Part shown: piece after piece, positions 62,948 to 64,000 of the stretch | How the letters are laid out: every line of letters begins with the position of its first letter | Position numbering within the stretch: the first letter of the stretch is position 1 | Source: Streptomyces sp. ITFR-16 | Lineage (GTDB): Bacteria; Actinomycetota; Actinomycetes; Streptomycetales; Streptomycetaceae | NCBI RefSeq assembly: GCF_031844705.1 | Contig: NZ_CP134609.1 | Span: 1,178,001-1,242,000, forward strand | Length of the DNA stretch: 64,000 bases | Direction: 5' to 3' | The notes under the pieces: model-generated | What the model saw: the letters and a program-made list of their open reading frames with translations, nothing else | Databases searched by the model: none | What the model was told of the DNA's origin: nothing | Position numbers and translations under genes: made by a program

Positions 62948-64000
62948 TCAGTGCTGCGTCTTCGACGCCCAGATCGCTGCCCCGCTTGAGTAGATCACCA
63001 CATTGCCATCCTTCTGAAGCCGCAGGATCGCGCCGTTGTGGCCCTGGGTCTTGCTGGCCCAGACCGCGCGGCCGTCGCCGTTGTAGACGACCAGGTTGCC
63101 GTCTGCCTGGAAGACAGCCTGGTAGTTCTGACCGAAGGTCATCGTCGCCCATCGGGGCTTCCCGTGCTCGTCGTAGACAACCAGGTTGCCGTCGTGCTGC
63201 ATCCGCAGCCTCGTCCGGTTGGCCTCAATGGCCTGGCCGGGCCGCAGCACTCTGGTGGCCGTGACCGTGATGTCCGCCGGCAGGGACGGACTTTTCTCCG
63301 TCTCTTTCAACGGCTTCGGCGCCGGCTTCTTCGTCGGAGACGGCGAGGACGTCGCCGGGGGCGCCACCGGAGCCTGCTGTTGCACAGCCGCCCTCGGTAT
63401 CGGCTTCTCTTTCGGCTTCGTCGGCTTCGAGGGCGACGCGCTCGACGACGCATACGCCGAAGCCCCCTCCTCCAACGGCTCGCTGCCACCGAGCAGCGTC
63501 CCCGCCTGATCCGTGACGATGGTGTTGTGCCGCTCTGGCTCGCCGTGTCGGCTCACCAGGAGAACCGGCACGGCGACCAGCGTGGCACCCAGCAGAGCGG
63601 CGCCCGCCAGCAGAGGGCGGCTCGGGCGCCCTACCGGCGCCGGGACAGCCGCGCCGGGTCCTGGGTCCCCGTGAGCCGAGGCCGCCAGTGTTTCGGCTTC
63701 CCCTGTCACCGCAGCCGCCTCGGGAGCGGAAGCGGATGCCGCCTCTTCCGCTGCGGGTACCGAGTGTCCATCCCCCTCTCGCGGTGCCGGAGCCGACCGG
63801 GTGCCGACGGATCCCGTCTCCTGCGCGCGTGCAAGGGTGAGGACAGTCCCGGATACGCCCTCCGGTCCGGCGCCGGTCTCCGCCTCGGCCGACCGGTTCC
63901 CCGGCCTCGCCGGAGCCGGCTGCGGGGGCAGCCCGGATTCAGCAGGGTTCGCAGTCGCCGGTGCCTCCCCCGCAGTCGATGTCACGGCCGTTTCGGTCCG
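62948..64000 (-). CDS. Membrane-anchored B-type lectin-domain protein (5' end may lie outside)
   Basis: From a GTG at 63985 the protein is 345 residues, but the frame is open to the window edge, so the true start may be further out. An Ala/Pro/Glu-rich cytoplasmic part (about 1-125) precedes one membrane helix, LLAGAALLGATLVAVPVLLV. A Pro/Ser/Lys linker (about 190-245) leads to a bulb-type mannose-binding lectin domain with three QxDxNxVxY-type repeats: MQHDGNLVVY, FQADGNLVVY, LQKDGNVVIY. The orientation puts the lectin outside the cell. A role in surface adhesion or wall-sugar binding is inferred. Confidence 0.8.
   Translation of the reverse strand, partial: RTETAVTSTAGEAPATANPAESGLPPQPAPARPGNRSAEAETGAGPEGVSGTVLTLARAQETGSVGTRSAPAPREGDGHSVPAAEEAASASAPEAAAVTGEAETLAASAHGDPGPGAAVPAPVGRPSRPLLAGAALLGATLVAVPVLLVSRHGEPERHNTIVTDQAGTLLGGSEPLEEGASAYASSSASPSKPTKPKEKPIPRAAVQQQAPVAPPATSSPSPTKKPAPKPLKETEKSPSLPADITVTATRVLRPGQAIEANRTRLRMQHDGNLVVYDEHGKPRWATMTFGQNYQAVFQADGNLVVYNGDGRAVWASKTQGHNGAILRLQKDGNVVIYSSGAAIWASKTQH

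Overview
The window looks like chromosomal DNA of a Streptomyces-type actinomycete. It is very GC-rich, has GTG and TTG starts with purine-rich ribosome sites, four-base stop/start overlaps, many TetR/GntR regulators beside oxidoreductases, and a mix of core genes with catabolic islands and decayed insertion sequences. All functions below are read from protein motifs, gene order and family knowledge; no database search was run.

Positions 1-11,200 are mostly conserved chromosome: the start of a MurJ lipid II flippase coupled to a FemX-like peptidoglycan aminoacyltransferase, a divergent L,D-transpeptidase lipoprotein, a gluABCD-type amino-acid ABC transporter operon, a DUF6278-like protein, a chloramphenicol-resistance-type MFS exporter behind a nine-codon leader peptide and hairpins, exonuclease III, an MBL-fold hydrolase and a PcaL-type fusion. 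A degenerate IS3-family copy follows (11,467-12,362), then a monooxygenase/TetR pair, a membrane protein and a transposase graveyard (15,125-15,558).

Positions 15,745-27,089 are the clearest unusual system: an AcoR/AcxR-like regulator without a visible GAFTGA loop, divergent from five genes that match in order and approximate size the acetophenone-carboxylase (Apc) type of ATP-dependent ketone carboxylase (HyuA-like, small Cys4 protein, HyuA-like, HyuB-like, fifth subunit), followed directly by both subunits of a 3-oxoacid CoA-transferase. The inferred route is ketone + CO2 to a 3-oxoacid, then to its CoA ester. A tRNA-3'-end-like fragment and a broken IS3 element lie just downstream.

Positions 28,762-41,090 hold a FUSC membrane protein, a TetR gene, a tightly overlapping P450 operon (ferredoxin, ferredoxin reductase, dehydrogenase/carboxymuconolactone-decarboxylase fusion, P450), an MFS exporter/TetR pair and a frameshifted asparagine synthetase. 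Positions 41,859-45,258 carry an SDR/quinone-oxidoreductase pair divergent from a TetR gene, and an LLM-class flavoprotein.

Positions 45,537-59,351 form one aromatic or alicyclic catabolic cluster: a six-gene minus-strand operon (ring hydroxylase, MHS-type transporter, two SDRs, a KstD-like flavoprotein, cupin), a FadR-type regulator, a four-gene gentisate-cleavage operon (gentisate dioxygenase, FAH-family hydrolase, PrpF-like isomerase, PEP-mutase/isocitrate-lyase-family lyase) and a divergent second KstD-like flavoprotein. Three copies of a palindromic site built on GGTCAA-N2-CATTT sit in front of these transcription units and suggest one regulon.

The right end has a PAS/GAF gene cut by an intact 1,290-bp IS3-family element. 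Removing the element and one GGCC target copy restores the frame exactly. A fragmentary MBL gene lies downstream, and a membrane-anchored protein with a B-type lectin domain runs to the window edge.
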